17,992 bases of DNA from the NCBI GenBank assembly GCA_003243445.1, contig QFQQ01000099.1, positions 1-17,992 on the forward strand, given 5' to 3'. The DNA comes from Citrobacter freundii (GTDB taxonomy: Bacteria > Bacteroidota > Bacteroidia > Chitinophagales > Chitinophagaceae). The notes beneath the pieces were generated by a model. It had not been told where the DNA came from, did no database searches, and saw only the letters and a list, made by a program, of their open reading frames with translations. The position numbers and the translations under genes were made by a program. Below are positions 1-6,984 of this stretch, piece after piece (the first letter of the stretch is position 1; every line of letters starts with the position of its first letter).

Positions 1-60
1 AATGATTGCAAAAGGACGTGGCCGATATCGGATGCCAGATATTTTCGACACGTGCCCTTA

Positions 61-89
61 ACTAAACGACATTGAATTTTAATTGTGGG
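61..89 (+). repeat. 29-bp inverted repeat, left copy
   Basis: Positions 61-89 are the exact reverse complement of 17818-17846, 29 of 29 bases. The identity stops sharply on both sides. The motif starts ACTAAACGACATTG and ends TTAATTGTGGG. An in-frame stop (TAA, 59-61) lies at its left edge. Inference: it may be the terminal inverted repeat of an insertion sequence whose body lies to the left of the window. I cannot name the family. Confidence 0.8.
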
Positions 90-160
90 TGAGAAGTGCA
101 CAATCTATTGGCGATCGGGAGCGTCTTCCCAATAGGCGACTATTAAGGAATTTGCCGGAT

Positions 161-195
161 ATAATACGCAATATCAGCAGGATATTGCGTATTAT
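161..195. repeat. Perfect 15-bp stem-loop
   Basis: The arm 161-175 (ATAATACGCAATATC) is the exact reverse complement of 181-195, with a 5-base loop AGCAG at 176-180. No T-run follows on either strand, so it is not a typical intrinsic terminator. It lies about 70 bases inside the 29-bp repeat and about 190 bases beyond the end of the nearest gene. Its role is unknown; it could be a remnant of a mobile element or a protein-binding palindrome. Confidence 0.75.
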
Positions 196-385
196 CGGGC
201 CTGCTTCGCAAAAGAGCAAAAGCTTTTCCCTTTAAATAGAAATCGATAATTAGTCTATCGCCGTTTTTACGGTACAGCAATAATAAATGACTGCAGGTAG
301 ATATCAACGCTGACCATAACGTTTAGTAGAATGGAGAGAATAATGCAAATGAAGTCAATTAATAACTTCATAGTTGCTTTCATGA

Positions 386-1123
386 TCACTTAAACCTTTG
401 CCTGAGCAGGCTGATCTCTCTTGTTTCCGGCAGTTCTTCACAGGATATTTCATATTCCATCGTTCGTTCAGGCAAAATAGCAACACCCAATGCCTGCCGC
501 TCTTTAAACCAAAGAACAACTTTATACAGTTTCGATTGCCTTTGCCTGTCTATTGCGGGATCAAAACTATACCGGATATCTGTTTTCCGGCGATCAAAAT
601 ACAGAAAGACCGAGTCAAACATGTTTGCACTGTCGCTGGTGTTTCTGCTTGAATAATGTTCGGTCAGTTCTCCCCCTTTCGTGTCTGAATGGCTGAATTG
701 GAGACTGTCCATTAAATGTGTGAAGTCTGCTTTATAACCGCGATTGAAGAGCATGGAATCGACCGGCAATGATAAACCTGGCGCCGCTTCATTCTCAAGT
801 GTACTGTATAATATACCCATTGAATCCTTTTCATGGTATGCAAAATATTCAGCCACAGGACGGGTTGCAACCAGGCTGTCTTCCATGAATACCTGTTCCA
901 TTTTCGGAAGCTTATAAATTGTATAGTTGCCTGATCGCAAGATGTAGATCGTATCAGGCTTGTTAAAAAAATCCTTCACATGGCTCCATTGGGGAAAGCG
1001 GACGATCAGGCGCGTGGCATTGCAGGACTTAGATCCCGAACCGGACGAGCAGAAGATTGTCAAAACGCTTACAACGAGCGCATAAAAAGCTGCATGGAAA
1101 AAGCCCAGGGTTTTCTTATTCAT
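386..1123 (-). CDS. Hypothetical exported protein
   Basis: I do not recognise this protein. The frame is open from 1195, but I choose the internal ATG at 1121-1123 because it begins MNKKTLGFFHAAFYALVVSV, a charged start followed by a hydrophobic segment typical of a signal peptide. The product is then about 245 residues. A Cys follows the hydrophobic segment (LTIFC-SSG), so a lipoprotein is possible, but Phe at -1 does not fit the usual lipobox. The mature part is polar with many aromatic residues and shows no catalytic motif that I recognise; it is probably an envelope-associated globular protein. A tRNA gene lies about 100 bases upstream on the same strand, so the two may be co-transcribed. 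Beyond its 3' end is the repeat-bearing edge region. Confidence 0.65.
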   Translation of the reverse strand: MNKKTLGFFHAAFYALVVSVLTIFCSSGSGSKSCNATRLIVRFPQWSHVKDFFNKPDTIYILRSGNYTIYKLPKMEQVFMEDSLVATRPVAEYFAYHEKDSMGILYSTLENEAAPGLSLPVDSMLFNRGYKADFTHLMDSLQFSHSDTKGGELTEHYSSRNTSDSANMFDSVFLYFDRRKTDIRYSFDPAIDRQRQSKLYKVVLWFKERQALGVAILPERTMEYEISCEELPETREISLLRQRFK

Positions 1124-1219
1124 CCGGAAATGATGGAGGTTTGCAGTCCGGTCCGTTGAAGGAACAGCATAAATAAAAAACCGCCGCAGGAACATTCCTG
1201 CAACGGATTGAAATTCAAG

Positions 1220-1293
1220 TGGATCCTGCCGGGCTCGAACCAGCGACCCTCTGATTATGAGTCAGATGCTCTAACCGACTGAGCTAAGGATCC
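1220..1293 (-). tRNA. tRNA with CAT anticodon (Ile2 or elongator Met)
   Basis: The minus strand folds into a full cloverleaf. The 7-bp acceptor stem is GGATCCT/AGGATCC with discriminator A. The D arm contains AGCTCAGTCGGTTAGAGC, the anticodon stem is TCTGA/TCAGA around loop CTCATAA, and the T arm is GCTGG-TTCGAGC-CCGGC. The anticodon CAT is the complement of 1257-1259. CCA is not encoded. It is not initiator tRNA, because the acceptor begins with a paired G-C and the anticodon stem lacks the three G-C pairs. From memory, the acceptor, D and T arms resemble the lysidine-modified tRNA-Ile2 of E. coli and B. subtilis more than elongator Met, but I cannot settle this by eye. Confidence 0.93.
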
Positions 1294-1435
1294 GGTGCTG
1301 TTAAACAGCAAATATCTTTTAATTTTGGCCGGCCATCCGTCATCGCGAAACGCCTGTTTACCAGCCACGGAGGCGCAAAAGTAGCAAATAAAATTTATTA
1401 CTTGCTTCTTAACCTATCTTTAACCGAAAGAAAAA

Positions 1436-1443
1436 TATATTTG
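1436..1443 (+). promoter_or_regulatory. TAnnTTTG -7 box upstream of barrel gene
   Basis: TATATTTG matches the Bacteroidota sigma-A -7 consensus TAnnTTTG and ends 17 bases before the ATG at 1461. No TTTG/TTG -33 element is seen at the usual 19-21 base spacing, so support rests on the -7 box and its position. Confidence 0.45.
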
Positions 1444-1460
1444 CGACCTTAAACTGATTT

Positions 1461-2198
1461 ATGAAGAAAGTTGTTCTGTACGCTGTTAGTTGTTTGTTGA
1501 TCACCTCTTTAGTTGCACAGGAAACACCCGACCCGCCAAAAAAGAAGAAAGAGAAACCTGTTATTAACCTCTCCGGTCGCGCCAATGACCACTTCATGCT
1601 CCAACTTGGTTACACCGGTTGGGCTGGCAAACCAGACTCCATCAACACCAGCGGATGGTCAAAAAGTTTCAACGTATACTTCATGTTTGATTTCCCGTTC
1701 AAGACAAATCCCAAGCTCAGCATGGCATTTGGACCGGGGATCGCTTCTGATCATATAAAATTCTCAGGCACTTATGTAGGTATCAAGGAAACAACGCCTA
1801 CCCTCCAGTTCAGGGATGTGTCTGATACCAACCATTTTAAAAAAGTAAAACTGAACACCACTTACCTGGAGGCGCCGATCGAATTCCGTTATACTGCTAA
1901 CCCGCTGAACAGCGATAAAAGCTTTAAATGGGCGATCGGTGTGAAAGTCGGTACCATGATCGACGCGCACACACGTAATAAAGACCTCGTAAATAAAGCC
2001 GGCCAGACCCTCAACAACTACAAAATGAAGGAAGCCAGCAAAAGATATTTCAACAGTACCCGCCTCGTAGGCACCGCGCGTGTTGGTCTCGGTCACTTCA
2101 GCCTCTATGGCAGCTACCAGATCACCACCCTCTTCAAGGAAGGCGTGGCGGCAGAGATCAGGCCATGGACGATCGGCCTCACACTGAGCGGACTATAA
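1461..2198 (+). CDS. PorT-like outer-membrane beta-barrel protein
   Basis: This 245-residue protein has a clear signal peptide (MKKVVLYAVSCLLITSLVAQ, cleavage likely after residue 19 or 20). A short Lys/Pro-rich linker follows (PDPPKKKKEKP). The rest has alternating polar and aromatic strands typical of small barrels of the PorT / outer membrane protein beta-barrel family in Bacteroidota. Examples are FMLQLGYTGW, SFNVYFMFDFPF, LSMAFGPGIASDHI, TYLEAPIEFRYT, FKWAIGVKVGTMID, VGTARVGLGHFSLYGSYQ, and a final strand ending in LTLSGL. It should insert in the outer membrane; substrate or partner cannot be deduced. The start is fixed by the signal peptide and a TAnnTTTG box 17 bases upstream. It lies about 200 bases upstream of hflX on the same strand, separated by repeats and a second promoter-like box, so it is probably a separate unit. 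Confidence 0.8.
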   Translation: MKKVVLYAVSCLLITSLVAQETPDPPKKKKEKPVINLSGRANDHFMLQLGYTGWAGKPDSINTSGWSKSFNVYFMFDFPFKTNPKLSMAFGPGIASDHIKFSGTYVGIKETTPTLQFRDVSDTNHFKKVKLNTTYLEAPIEFRYTANPLNSDKSFKWAIGVKVGTMIDAHTRNKDLVNKAGQTLNNYKMKEASKRYFNSTRLVGTARVGLGHFSLYGSYQITTLFKEGVAAEIRPWTIGLTLSGL

Positions 2199-2210
2199 GA
2201 ATAAAATTGT

Positions 2211-2275
2211 TCGCATTAACCGCATTAGTTGGAAACCATTCGCGTTCATTAGTGTTCATTCGGTTAATATTCGCG
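2211..2275. repeat. CGCATT / ATTCGCGTTCATT word cluster
   Basis: Downstream of the barrel gene, related words (CGCATTA, ATTCGCG, GTTCATT) recur. An inverted pair ATTAACCG...CGGTTAAT lies within the cluster. Words of the same type in the other orientation (CGCGAATG, ACGAATG) occur at 4049-4090, after the Rieske gene. No ORF or RNA gene is seen. This is one of several word-repeat clusters in the gaps of this window. Confidence 0.5.
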
Positions 2276-2283
2276 TGCTTAGG

Positions 2284-2324
2284 AAGTCAAAAAGTAAAGC
2301 GGTACGGTTTTTACTTTTTGACTT
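2284..2324. repeat. AAGTCAAAAAGTAAA inverted repeat upstream of hflX
   Basis: The arm 2284-2298 is the exact reverse complement of 2310-2324 (15 of 15), with an 11-base loop. It belongs to the same A/T word family as the hairpins at 13052-13145 and 16194-16295. The right side continues with another copy of the word, ending in the promoter-like box at 2327-2334. Confidence 0.75.
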
Positions 2325-2326
2325 TT

Positions 2327-2334
2327 TACTTTTG
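2327..2334 (+). promoter_or_regulatory. TAnnTTTG box, candidate hflX promoter
   Basis: TACTTTTG fits TAnnTTTG and lies about 60 bases before the hflX ATG. It is formed by the last unit of the A/T word array. No well-spaced -33 TTTG is present. A chance match within the repeat cannot be excluded. Confidence 0.4.
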
Positions 2335-2361
2335 CAGATATTTTGGTCAACTAAAAAAGAA

Positions 2362-2375
2362 AGCCCGCAAGGGCT
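2362..2375. other. Small GCAA-loop hairpin in hflX leader
   Basis: AGCCC-GCAA-GGGCT forms a 5-bp GC-rich stem with a GNRA-type loop, 20 bases before the hflX ATG. On the plus strand no T-run follows. On the minus strand it is followed by TTCTTTTTT, which is the layout of an intrinsic terminator for leftward transcription, although no leftward gene ends here. It could instead be a leader element of hflX. Confidence 0.4.
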
Positions 2376-2395
2376 GATGATCTTAAAAGAATTGA

Positions 2396-3583
2396 ATGCT
2401 GGATAAAAAAAATATACTAAACGAAGAAAAGGCCGTCCTGGTCGGCCTTGTACATAAGGACCAGACCGAACAGCAGGTGCAGGAATACCTCGACGAACTG
2501 GCTTTCCTGGCGGAAACAGCCGGCGCCACTACATTGAAACGCTACACGCAAAAACTGCAGCATCCTGACAGCCGGACCTTTATCGGCAAGGGAAAACTGG
2601 AGGAGATCCGTTTGTACATACAGGGTAAGGACGTAGGCATTATCATTTTTGATGATGAACTTACCGGGGCGCAGATCAACAATATCGAAAAAGCACTTGG
2701 CGTAAAAACCATCGACCGCTCAGATCTGATCCTCGACATTTTTGCCCGCCGCGCAAAAACCGCACAGGCAAAAGCACAGGTAGAACTGGCACAATACCAG
2801 TACATCCTTCCCCGCCTGCGAGGTATGTGGAAACACCTGGAACGTCTCGGGGGCGGTATCGGTACAAGAGGTCCGGGCGAAACAGAGATTGAAACTGACC
2901 GCCGTATTGTTCGCGATAAGATCTCCTTGCTGAGAAAACGCCTTGCCGAGATCGATAAACAGGCATTCACCCAACGGAAAGACCGTGGTGAATTCATCCG
3001 CGTGGCACTGGTTGGTTACACGAACGTGGGCAAGTCGACCCTGATGACCCTGCTCAGTAAGAGTGATGTGTTTGCAGAAAATAAACTGTTTGCAACCCTT
3101 GATACCACCACCCGTAAGGTCGTCTTTGAAAATACGCCGTTCCTGCTGAGTGATACGGTTGGATTTATCCGCAAACTTCCTCACCATCTCGTGGAAAGCT
3201 TCAAAAGCACACTGGATGAAGTGCGCGAGGCAGATATCTTACTACACGTAGTGGATATATCACATCCTGCGTATGAAGATCAGCTCGCGGTAGTGAATAA
3301 AACCCTGCATGAACTGGGAGCAGACAATAAACCCATGCTGACCATCTTCAACAAGATGGATCTTTATGAAGAAAGAACCTTTGATGAATGGCTGGAGGAA
3401 AGTACCAAACACGAGATCCTCGAAGATCTTCGCGACCGATGGAACAATGAGACCGGAGGCAATGCCATTTTTATCTCCGCGATCGAACGCCGCAATCTCG
3501 ATAAATTAAGAGAGGCGATACTGGGAAAAGTAAGGGAGATGTATAAAGTGCGTTATCCGTATAAAAGCGAATTCCTGTATTAA
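2396..3583 (+). CDS. hflX: GTPase HflX
   Basis: This 395-residue protein has the full HflX architecture. HflX is a ribosome-binding GTPase that splits or rescues 70S/50S particles, mainly under stress. The N-terminal nucleotide-binding-like domain carries the family signature with FIGKGKLEEI. A coiled linker follows, leading to the Gly-rich segment RLGGGIGTRGPGETEIETDR. The G domain follows: G1 GYTNVGKST at 207-215, G3 DTVGF starting at 253, G4 NKMD at 319-322, and a G5 candidate ISAIER near the end. The final residues form the short C-terminal tail. Length is normal for the family. The ATG at 2396 fits the alignment, with the downstream IGKGK region in the expected place. It is probably transcribed from its own promoter; the Rieske gene follows after about 105 bases containing a heptamer array. 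Confidence 0.95.
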   Translation: MLDKKNILNEEKAVLVGLVHKDQTEQQVQEYLDELAFLAETAGATTLKRYTQKLQHPDSRTFIGKGKLEEIRLYIQGKDVGIIIFDDELTGAQINNIEKALGVKTIDRSDLILDIFARRAKTAQAKAQVELAQYQYILPRLRGMWKHLERLGGGIGTRGPGETEIETDRRIVRDKISLLRKRLAEIDKQAFTQRKDRGEFIRVALVGYTNVGKSTLMTLLSKSDVFAENKLFATLDTTTRKVVFENTPFLLSDTVGFIRKLPHHLVESFKSTLDEVREADILLHVVDISHPAYEDQLAVVNKTLHELGADNKPMLTIFNKMDLYEERTFDEWLEESTKHEILEDLRDRWNNETGGNAIFISAIERRNLDKLREAILGKVREMYKVRYPYKSEFLY

Positions 3584-3633
3584 CGATGCGTGGATCACCG
3601 TAGGTTGATCTTAGGTATTCCTTGACGGTAGAC

Positions 3634-3675
3634 CATCGATCATCGAACATCGTGCATTGCGCATCGACCACCGCC
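3634..3675. repeat. CATCGAA-type heptamer array upstream of Rieske gene
   Basis: Six 7-base units run without gaps: CATCGAT, CATCGAA, CATCGTG, CATTGCG, CATCGAC, CACCGCC. The array fills much of the gap between hflX and the Rieske gene, ending 13 bases before the ATG. No clear opposite-strand partner is seen nearby. The same word family occurs at 9710-9761, 10053-10122, 11124-11157 and 11192-11220. Confidence 0.7.
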
Positions 3676-3688
3676 TGAATACAACAAA

Positions 3689-4045
3689 ATGTCTGAAAAA
3701 AAATACCGCTGGCACAAGATCGCTGATCATATCAACGAGATCAACTTCGGTTCGAATAATATCACAGAAACCGAAGCTGGCGGCAAACATATGTGCATTG
3801 CAAAACATAATGACAAGGTCTTTGCATTTGCCCGTAAATGCCCGCACGCAGGTGGCTGGATGAGCGAAGGTTTTATTGATGCCATGGGAAATGTCGTTTG
3901 CCCTTTGCATCGCTATAAATTCGATCTGAAGAATGGGAGAAATGTTACAGGTGAAGGATATTATCTGAAGAACTGGCCGGTGGAACTGAGGGATGATGGT
4001 GTGTATGTGGGGATTGAGGAAAATAAATTGTTCGGACTCTTTTGA
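3689..4045 (+). CDS. Small Rieske [2Fe-2S] ferredoxin-like protein
   Basis: This 118-residue single-domain Rieske protein has both cluster-binding boxes: C51-P-H53 (CPHAGG) and C71-x-x-H74 (CPLHRYKF). In the Rieske family these bind a [2Fe-2S] cluster through two Cys and two His. There is no signal peptide or membrane anchor, so it is cytoplasmic. It resembles ferredoxin components of dioxygenases or the NirD-type small subunit. No oxygenase, reductase or nitrite reductase lies next to it, so its electron partner is unknown. The segment after box 2 (FDLKNGRNVTGEGYYLKNWP) is typical of the fold. The ATG at 3689 starts directly before the first strand and gives normal family length. Upstream is a heptamer array instead of a recognisable promoter. 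Confidence 0.9.
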   Translation: MSEKKYRWHKIADHINEINFGSNNITETEAGGKHMCIAKHNDKVFAFARKCPHAGGWMSEGFIDAMGNVVCPLHRYKFDLKNGRNVTGEGYYLKNWPVELRDDGVYVGIEENKLFGLF

Positions 4046-4495
4046 TGGAACGCGAATGGTGGACGAATGAGCGCGGATGTACGCGAATGGGTCGGTTGTA
4101 AATGGACTTTAATTGAATGCTACCGTGTATCCACATCTTTTTCAGCAATTCGAATGGCGTAAGGTTCCTCCTTCGGCGGACACGTCCCGCAGATTACGCA
4201 GATTTGTCATTCCTGCTATCGAAATATCATTTTATAAAAGGAAAATTTCCGTTTCAGCATGCGCGGATTACGCAGATGACAATCTGTTATCAGAAACTAA
4301 TCTGCGAAATCTGCGTATCCAATAGAGATCCGGACCCGCAGTAAAAATATTTTTCATCAATAGTGAGGATAAATCTGCGAAATCTGCGGGACGTGTCCGC
4401 CGGAGGAGGAACCTTACGCCAGCCAAAGTAGGGGTACATGGTAGCTCATTTGTTGAGATCCCACTCTCACAGTTCTTAATGAAGTACAACTTAAA
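4046..4495. other. 450-base gap filled with repeats, no gene
   Basis: No credible gene lies here. The short open frames are generated by the repeats; the same peptide-like string RRTRPAD appears on both strands because the DNA is a palindrome. The gap contains CGCGAATG-type words (4049-4090) and a large inverted repeat (4156-4208 with 4368-4420) enclosing a second, degenerate inverted pair (about 4263-4284 with 4299-4320). It separates two convergent genes, the Rieske gene (+) and the methyltransferase (-), and no classical terminator was found. Confidence 0.7.
4156..4420. repeat. 53-bp inverted repeat with CTGCG words
   Basis: The arm 4156-4208 matches the reverse complement of 4368-4420 at 50 of 53 positions, with 159 bases between. 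The arms include the words AATCTGCG and ATTACGCAG and the block GGACGTGTCC. A second, looser pair of the same words lies inside. The paired structure sits between convergent genes, where it could act as a long transcript hairpin for both directions. Confidence 0.85.
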
Positions 4496-5350
4496 CTACA
4501 CGCTCACTATCACTCTCAAAAACGTCGCGGGAATTTCCGTGCGATTTTCATCCTTGCTCTGATTGCATCTTTCAAACAAAGCTTTCAGCTCTTCCAGTAA
4601 TTCCGCTTCTTTTCCGTTCTTGCCTGCCGCTTCAAATGCATTCATTGTTGGCCCATAGTATGTCCTGAACGTATTCAGAAATTCCTCCGGTGAAGTTTCC
4701 GTGCGGAAGGTGAATGTATCTTTCAGGAAAGAAATGTTTTCCTTCTTTATACCAGCTGCTGTAAAACGTGCGATCACTTCCTCTTCTACTCCCCAGAGCA
4801 TCGGGCTGATAAAACCTGCAGGCGGTGCGGGCGTATAGGCAGAACTGATCTTAAGGATCTGCGCCACAAGCGTCGGATCACCCGGGATCCAGTTGCCCAT
4901 CACGATCTTACCGCCGGGTTTGGTTACTCTCACCATCTCTTTCGCAACATCCAGCGGACGTGACGCGAACATTGCGCCGAAAATGCTAACCACCATATCA
5001 AAACGATGATCTTGCAGGCCTGAAAGATCCGCTGCATCTCCTTCCTGGAACCGGATATTCGTCAGCCCTTCTTCTTTCGCGCGCTTATTACCCGCGGCAA
5101 CAAGATTTGCCGCAATGTCTACACCCAGCACATTCGCGCCGAGTCTTGCCGCAGGGATGGCCGTCGTTCCATCACCACATCCAAGATCAAGCACTTCCAT
5201 GCCTGGTTTTATATTCAGCTGGCTCACGAGATGCTCACCACTCTTGCGCATGTTCGCTGCCAGTCTGGTAAAATCGCCCTTTTCCCATAATGCTTTATTG
5301 GGGTTTACTGTCTCCGCTTTTGGCGTTGATAAGGTTGTGTCTGTGTTCAT
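4496..5350 (-). CDS. Class I SAM-dependent methyltransferase
   Basis: With the ATG at 5348-5350 the product has 284 residues and begins MNTDTTLSTPKAETVNPNK. The frame is open up to 5560, but that extension runs through the GTTCCA repeat region and is rejected. Motif I of class I methyltransferases is clear near residue 55 (VLDLGCGDGTTAIPAA), followed by the acidic motif II region (GVDIAANL), the motif III-like EGDAADL, and the post-motif region RVTKPGGKIVMGNW. The fold resembles UbiE/Methyltransf_11-25 enzymes acting on small molecules, but the methyl acceptor cannot be predicted. It is a cytoplasmic protein without membrane segments. It lies on the same strand as the two receivers upstream, separated from them by an inverted GTTCCA array, so it is probably not tightly coupled to them. 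Confidence 0.88.
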   Translation of the reverse strand: MNTDTTLSTPKAETVNPNKALWEKGDFTRLAANMRKSGEHLVSQLNIKPGMEVLDLGCGDGTTAIPAARLGANVLGVDIAANLVAAGNKRAKEEGLTNIRFQEGDAADLSGLQDHRFDMVVSIFGAMFASRPLDVAKEMVRVTKPGGKIVMGNWIPGDPTLVAQILKISSAYTPAPPAGFISPMLWGVEEEVIARFTAAGIKKENISFLKDTFTFRTETSPEEFLNTFRTYYGPTMNAFEAAGKNGKEAELLEELKALFERCNQSKDENRTEIPATFLRVIVSV

Positions 5351-5481
5351 GATTAAAAGTTTGATGATTGAGAACACAAAAATCGGGAGATGAAATGAGC
5401 TGGCTTGTACTGAAAAGTCCAGATAGTTGACTGAAAGGGTCGGATGGGCTGGTTGGAGATGGTTTGAGTTGGTGATAGGAA

Positions 5482-5592
5482 AAAGGTTCCAGGGGTTCCA
5501 GGAGTTCTTCAAATGAATGGTCCCTATAGAAATGTAACATTCCGCAATCTGCGGTAGCAACCTCTGGAACCCCTGGAACTTCTGGAACCTTT
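5482..5592. repeat. Inverted GGTTCCAGG word arrays
   Basis: The arm 5482-5507 pairs with 5567-5592 at 23 of 26 positions; units are about 9 bases (GGTTCCAGG-like). The enclosed 59 bases show no gene. The right arm ends 7 bases from the stop of the receiver at 5599, and the whole lies upstream of the methyltransferase start. In minus-strand transcripts it would fold as a stem directly behind the receiver gene. The same word is used at 6985-7141. Confidence 0.8.
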
Positions 5593-5598
5593 ACCGGC

Positions 5599-5970
5599 CT
5601 ACACTACCGCTTCATTTGCGAGAGATCTGACTTCATTCAGCAGATCATCCATATCGAAAGGCTTGGCGACAAAGCTGTCCGCTCCTGCGCCGAGTGCAAC
5701 TTTTTTGCCGGTTGTACTGGCTGAGATCGCCACTACACGCAGTTCCTTTCCGACAGGATCGCGCCTGAGCATCCGGATCAGCTGGTCCCCGGAAAGAAAG
5801 GGCATCCACAGATCGACCAGTATTACCGTGGGTTTATGGCGTTGAACGAGATCCATGACTTTCAGGCTATCCGCCTCGCAAATAGTATGAAAGTGAGGTC
5901 CGAAAGCAAGTCCCAGAACGTCCAGGATATCGGGATCATCGTCGCAGATCAACAAAGTTTTCTTGTGCAT
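5599..5970 (-). CDS. Stand-alone receiver-domain response regulator
   Basis: This 123-residue protein consists of one CheY-like receiver domain only. The acidic pocket is D10-D11-D12 (ICDDDPD) and the phospho-acceptor is D53 (ILVDLWMP). The conserved Ser/Thr is near 83-85 (AISAS), and Lys103-Pro104 is in FVAKPFD. All catalytic positions are intact, so it should accept phosphate from a histidine kinase. There is no output domain, so it acts as a phosphorelay intermediate or by protein contact. The ATG at 5968-5970 gives a standard domain start. It lies 102 bases downstream of a second receiver on the same strand, so the pair is probably co-transcribed. The cognate kinase is not obvious; the nearest is the LytS-type kinase at 7911-9047. 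Confidence 0.92.
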   Translation of the reverse strand: MHKKTLLICDDDPDILDVLGLAFGPHFHTICEADSLKVMDLVQRHKPTVILVDLWMPFLSGDQLIRMLRRDPVGKELRVVAISASTTGKKVALGAGADSFVAKPFDMDDLLNEVRSLANEAVV

Positions 5971-6072
5971 GCAAATTATATTATGTTCAACCAGTGGCTC
6001 GTGTACGTAAACGAGAGGTTATTTGTCCAGCAAATAGCTCACCAAAGTTTAAAAAACGGAATGCCGGACCCT

Positions 6073-6432
6073 TCAGGCGATAAATTTATCCAACACCTGC
6101 TGGAATGCGGCAGGGTCATAAGGCTTGGGCAATACACCGTCCGCATGGCAATCGGAACCGATAGCGTGGATATTTGCATTTCCCGAAAAGAGCACGATCG
6201 GTATATGCTGTGTGCAATCCGAGGTCTTGAGTAGCTGGCAAAGGCTACCACCGTCCAGCCCGCGCATCGTTACATCCATCAATATCAGGTCGGGTTGCAG
6301 CCGCATTACATTATCAAGCAGGTGCTCGCCGTTCAGGCTTGTCGCCACTTCATATCCCTGCCTGGTCAGTTTTGACTTCAACAGCACGAGCAGATCCATT
6401 TCATCATCAACCAGGAGTATCATCGGGTGCAT
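6073..6432 (-). CDS. Stand-alone receiver-domain response regulator
   Basis: I choose the ATG at 6430-6432 (MHPMILLVDDEMD), giving 119 residues; the frame is open to 6480, but those extra residues precede the usual domain start. A second Met at 6421-6423 is also possible. The receiver pocket is D9-D10-E11, the phospho-acceptor D53 (LILMDVTM), the Ser at 83 (VLFSGN) and Lys103-Pro104 (LPKPYD), so it looks functional. There is no output domain. It is the upstream member of the two tandem minus-strand receivers and is transcribed divergently from the receiver at 6621. The 188-base gap between them shows no recognisable promoter box but must hold both start regions. Confidence 0.9.
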   Translation of the reverse strand: MHPMILLVDDEMDLLVLLKSKLTRQGYEVATSLNGEHLLDNVMRLQPDLILMDVTMRGLDGGSLCQLLKTSDCTQHIPIVLFSGNANIHAIGSDCHADGVLPKPYDPAAFQQVLDKFIA

Positions 6433-6620
6433 AGGGTTTACTTGTCGTCTGTATATCATCAAATTTGCCGCCAGTTGCAAATGAGAGAGACCGGTTAGTC
6501 ACCCGTCGTCATAACCTCACAAAGATTTCTCTCGGGGAAAACCCTGAAATTCCGCCTTCTGGCAGCGGTTAGCCCACCCGAAAAACAGCTCTGGCCTCAA
6601 CTTGGCTATACCAAAGCCAC

Positions 6621-6968
6621 ATGAAGCGAATCCTGCATTTGGACGACGATGAGGAAATCATTGCAATCCTGCAATATATCCTCGGGAAAAATTATACGCT
6701 GTTCAGTACAACTGATCCGGGTACCGCCGAAGATAAGGTCAATGGCTTCCGCCCCGATCTTGTCCTTACAGAACATTTCGGCGAATTACTTCAGCCTGAC
6801 AGCAGCCTGTTACAATACGCACGCTCCTCCGGTATACCCATTGTCCTTTTTTCTGCCTCGCCTGAAATAGCAGCCTACGCAGAGAAGTTTGGCCTGAACG
6901 GTTACATTGAAAAACCCGCAAGCATAGGGTATATCAGGGAATATGTGAGCAGGGTGTTGGAGGGGTGA
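6621..6968 (+). CDS. Receiver-like protein with phospho-acceptor Asp replaced by Glu
   Basis: This 115-residue single-domain receiver begins MKRILHLDDDEE. The acidic pocket (D8-D10), the Ser position (VLFSAS, 78-80) and Lys98-Pro99 (YIEKPAS) are conserved. Where the other two receivers read PxVILVD and PDLILMD, this one reads PDLVLTE, so the phospho-acceptor is Glu51 and not Asp. Glu in place of Asp often mimics the phosphorylated state or makes a receiver phosphorylation-independent. The region after it (HFGELLQPDSS) also lacks the usual MPxxxG turn. It is transcribed away from the two minus-strand receivers. Inference: it is a pseudo-receiver working by protein contact. The ATG at 6621 fits the family. 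Confidence 0.85.
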   Translation: MKRILHLDDDEEIIAILQYILGKNYTLFSTTDPGTAEDKVNGFRPDLVLTEHFGELLQPDSSLLQYARSSGIPIVLFSASPEIAAYAEKFGLNGYIEKPASIGYIREYVSRVLEG

Positions 6969-6984
6969 AGGGAATCAAGGGGAG

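Larger units (their letters stand above)
1..385. other. Gene-free left edge with repeat and hairpin
   Basis: No convincing complete gene is seen here. It contains the left copy of a 29-bp inverted repeat (61-89) and a perfect 15-bp stem-loop (161-195). Two frames are open from the left edge and stop just before or inside the repeat (TAA at 59-61, TGA at 73-75). One of them could be the last codons of a gene, perhaps a transposase, running in from outside, but the stretch is too short to recognise. A weak 7-bp hairpin (349-355 with 365-371) lies just beyond the end of the minus-strand gene at 386. It lacks a T-tract and is not called a terminator. Confidence 0.5.

Noticed and set aside
4113..4489. 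Short open frames with RRTRPAD-type peptides on both strands
   Set aside because: They arise because both arms of one inverted repeat are translated. No start signals or composition support a gene.
5351..5560. N-terminal extension of the methyltransferase
   Set aside because: The extension includes the GGTTCCA repeat and has no domain similarity. The Met at 5350 precedes a normal N-terminus.
5836..6234. 132-codon plus-strand ORF across the two receivers
   Set aside because: It is antisense to two clear receiver genes and has no motif of its own.
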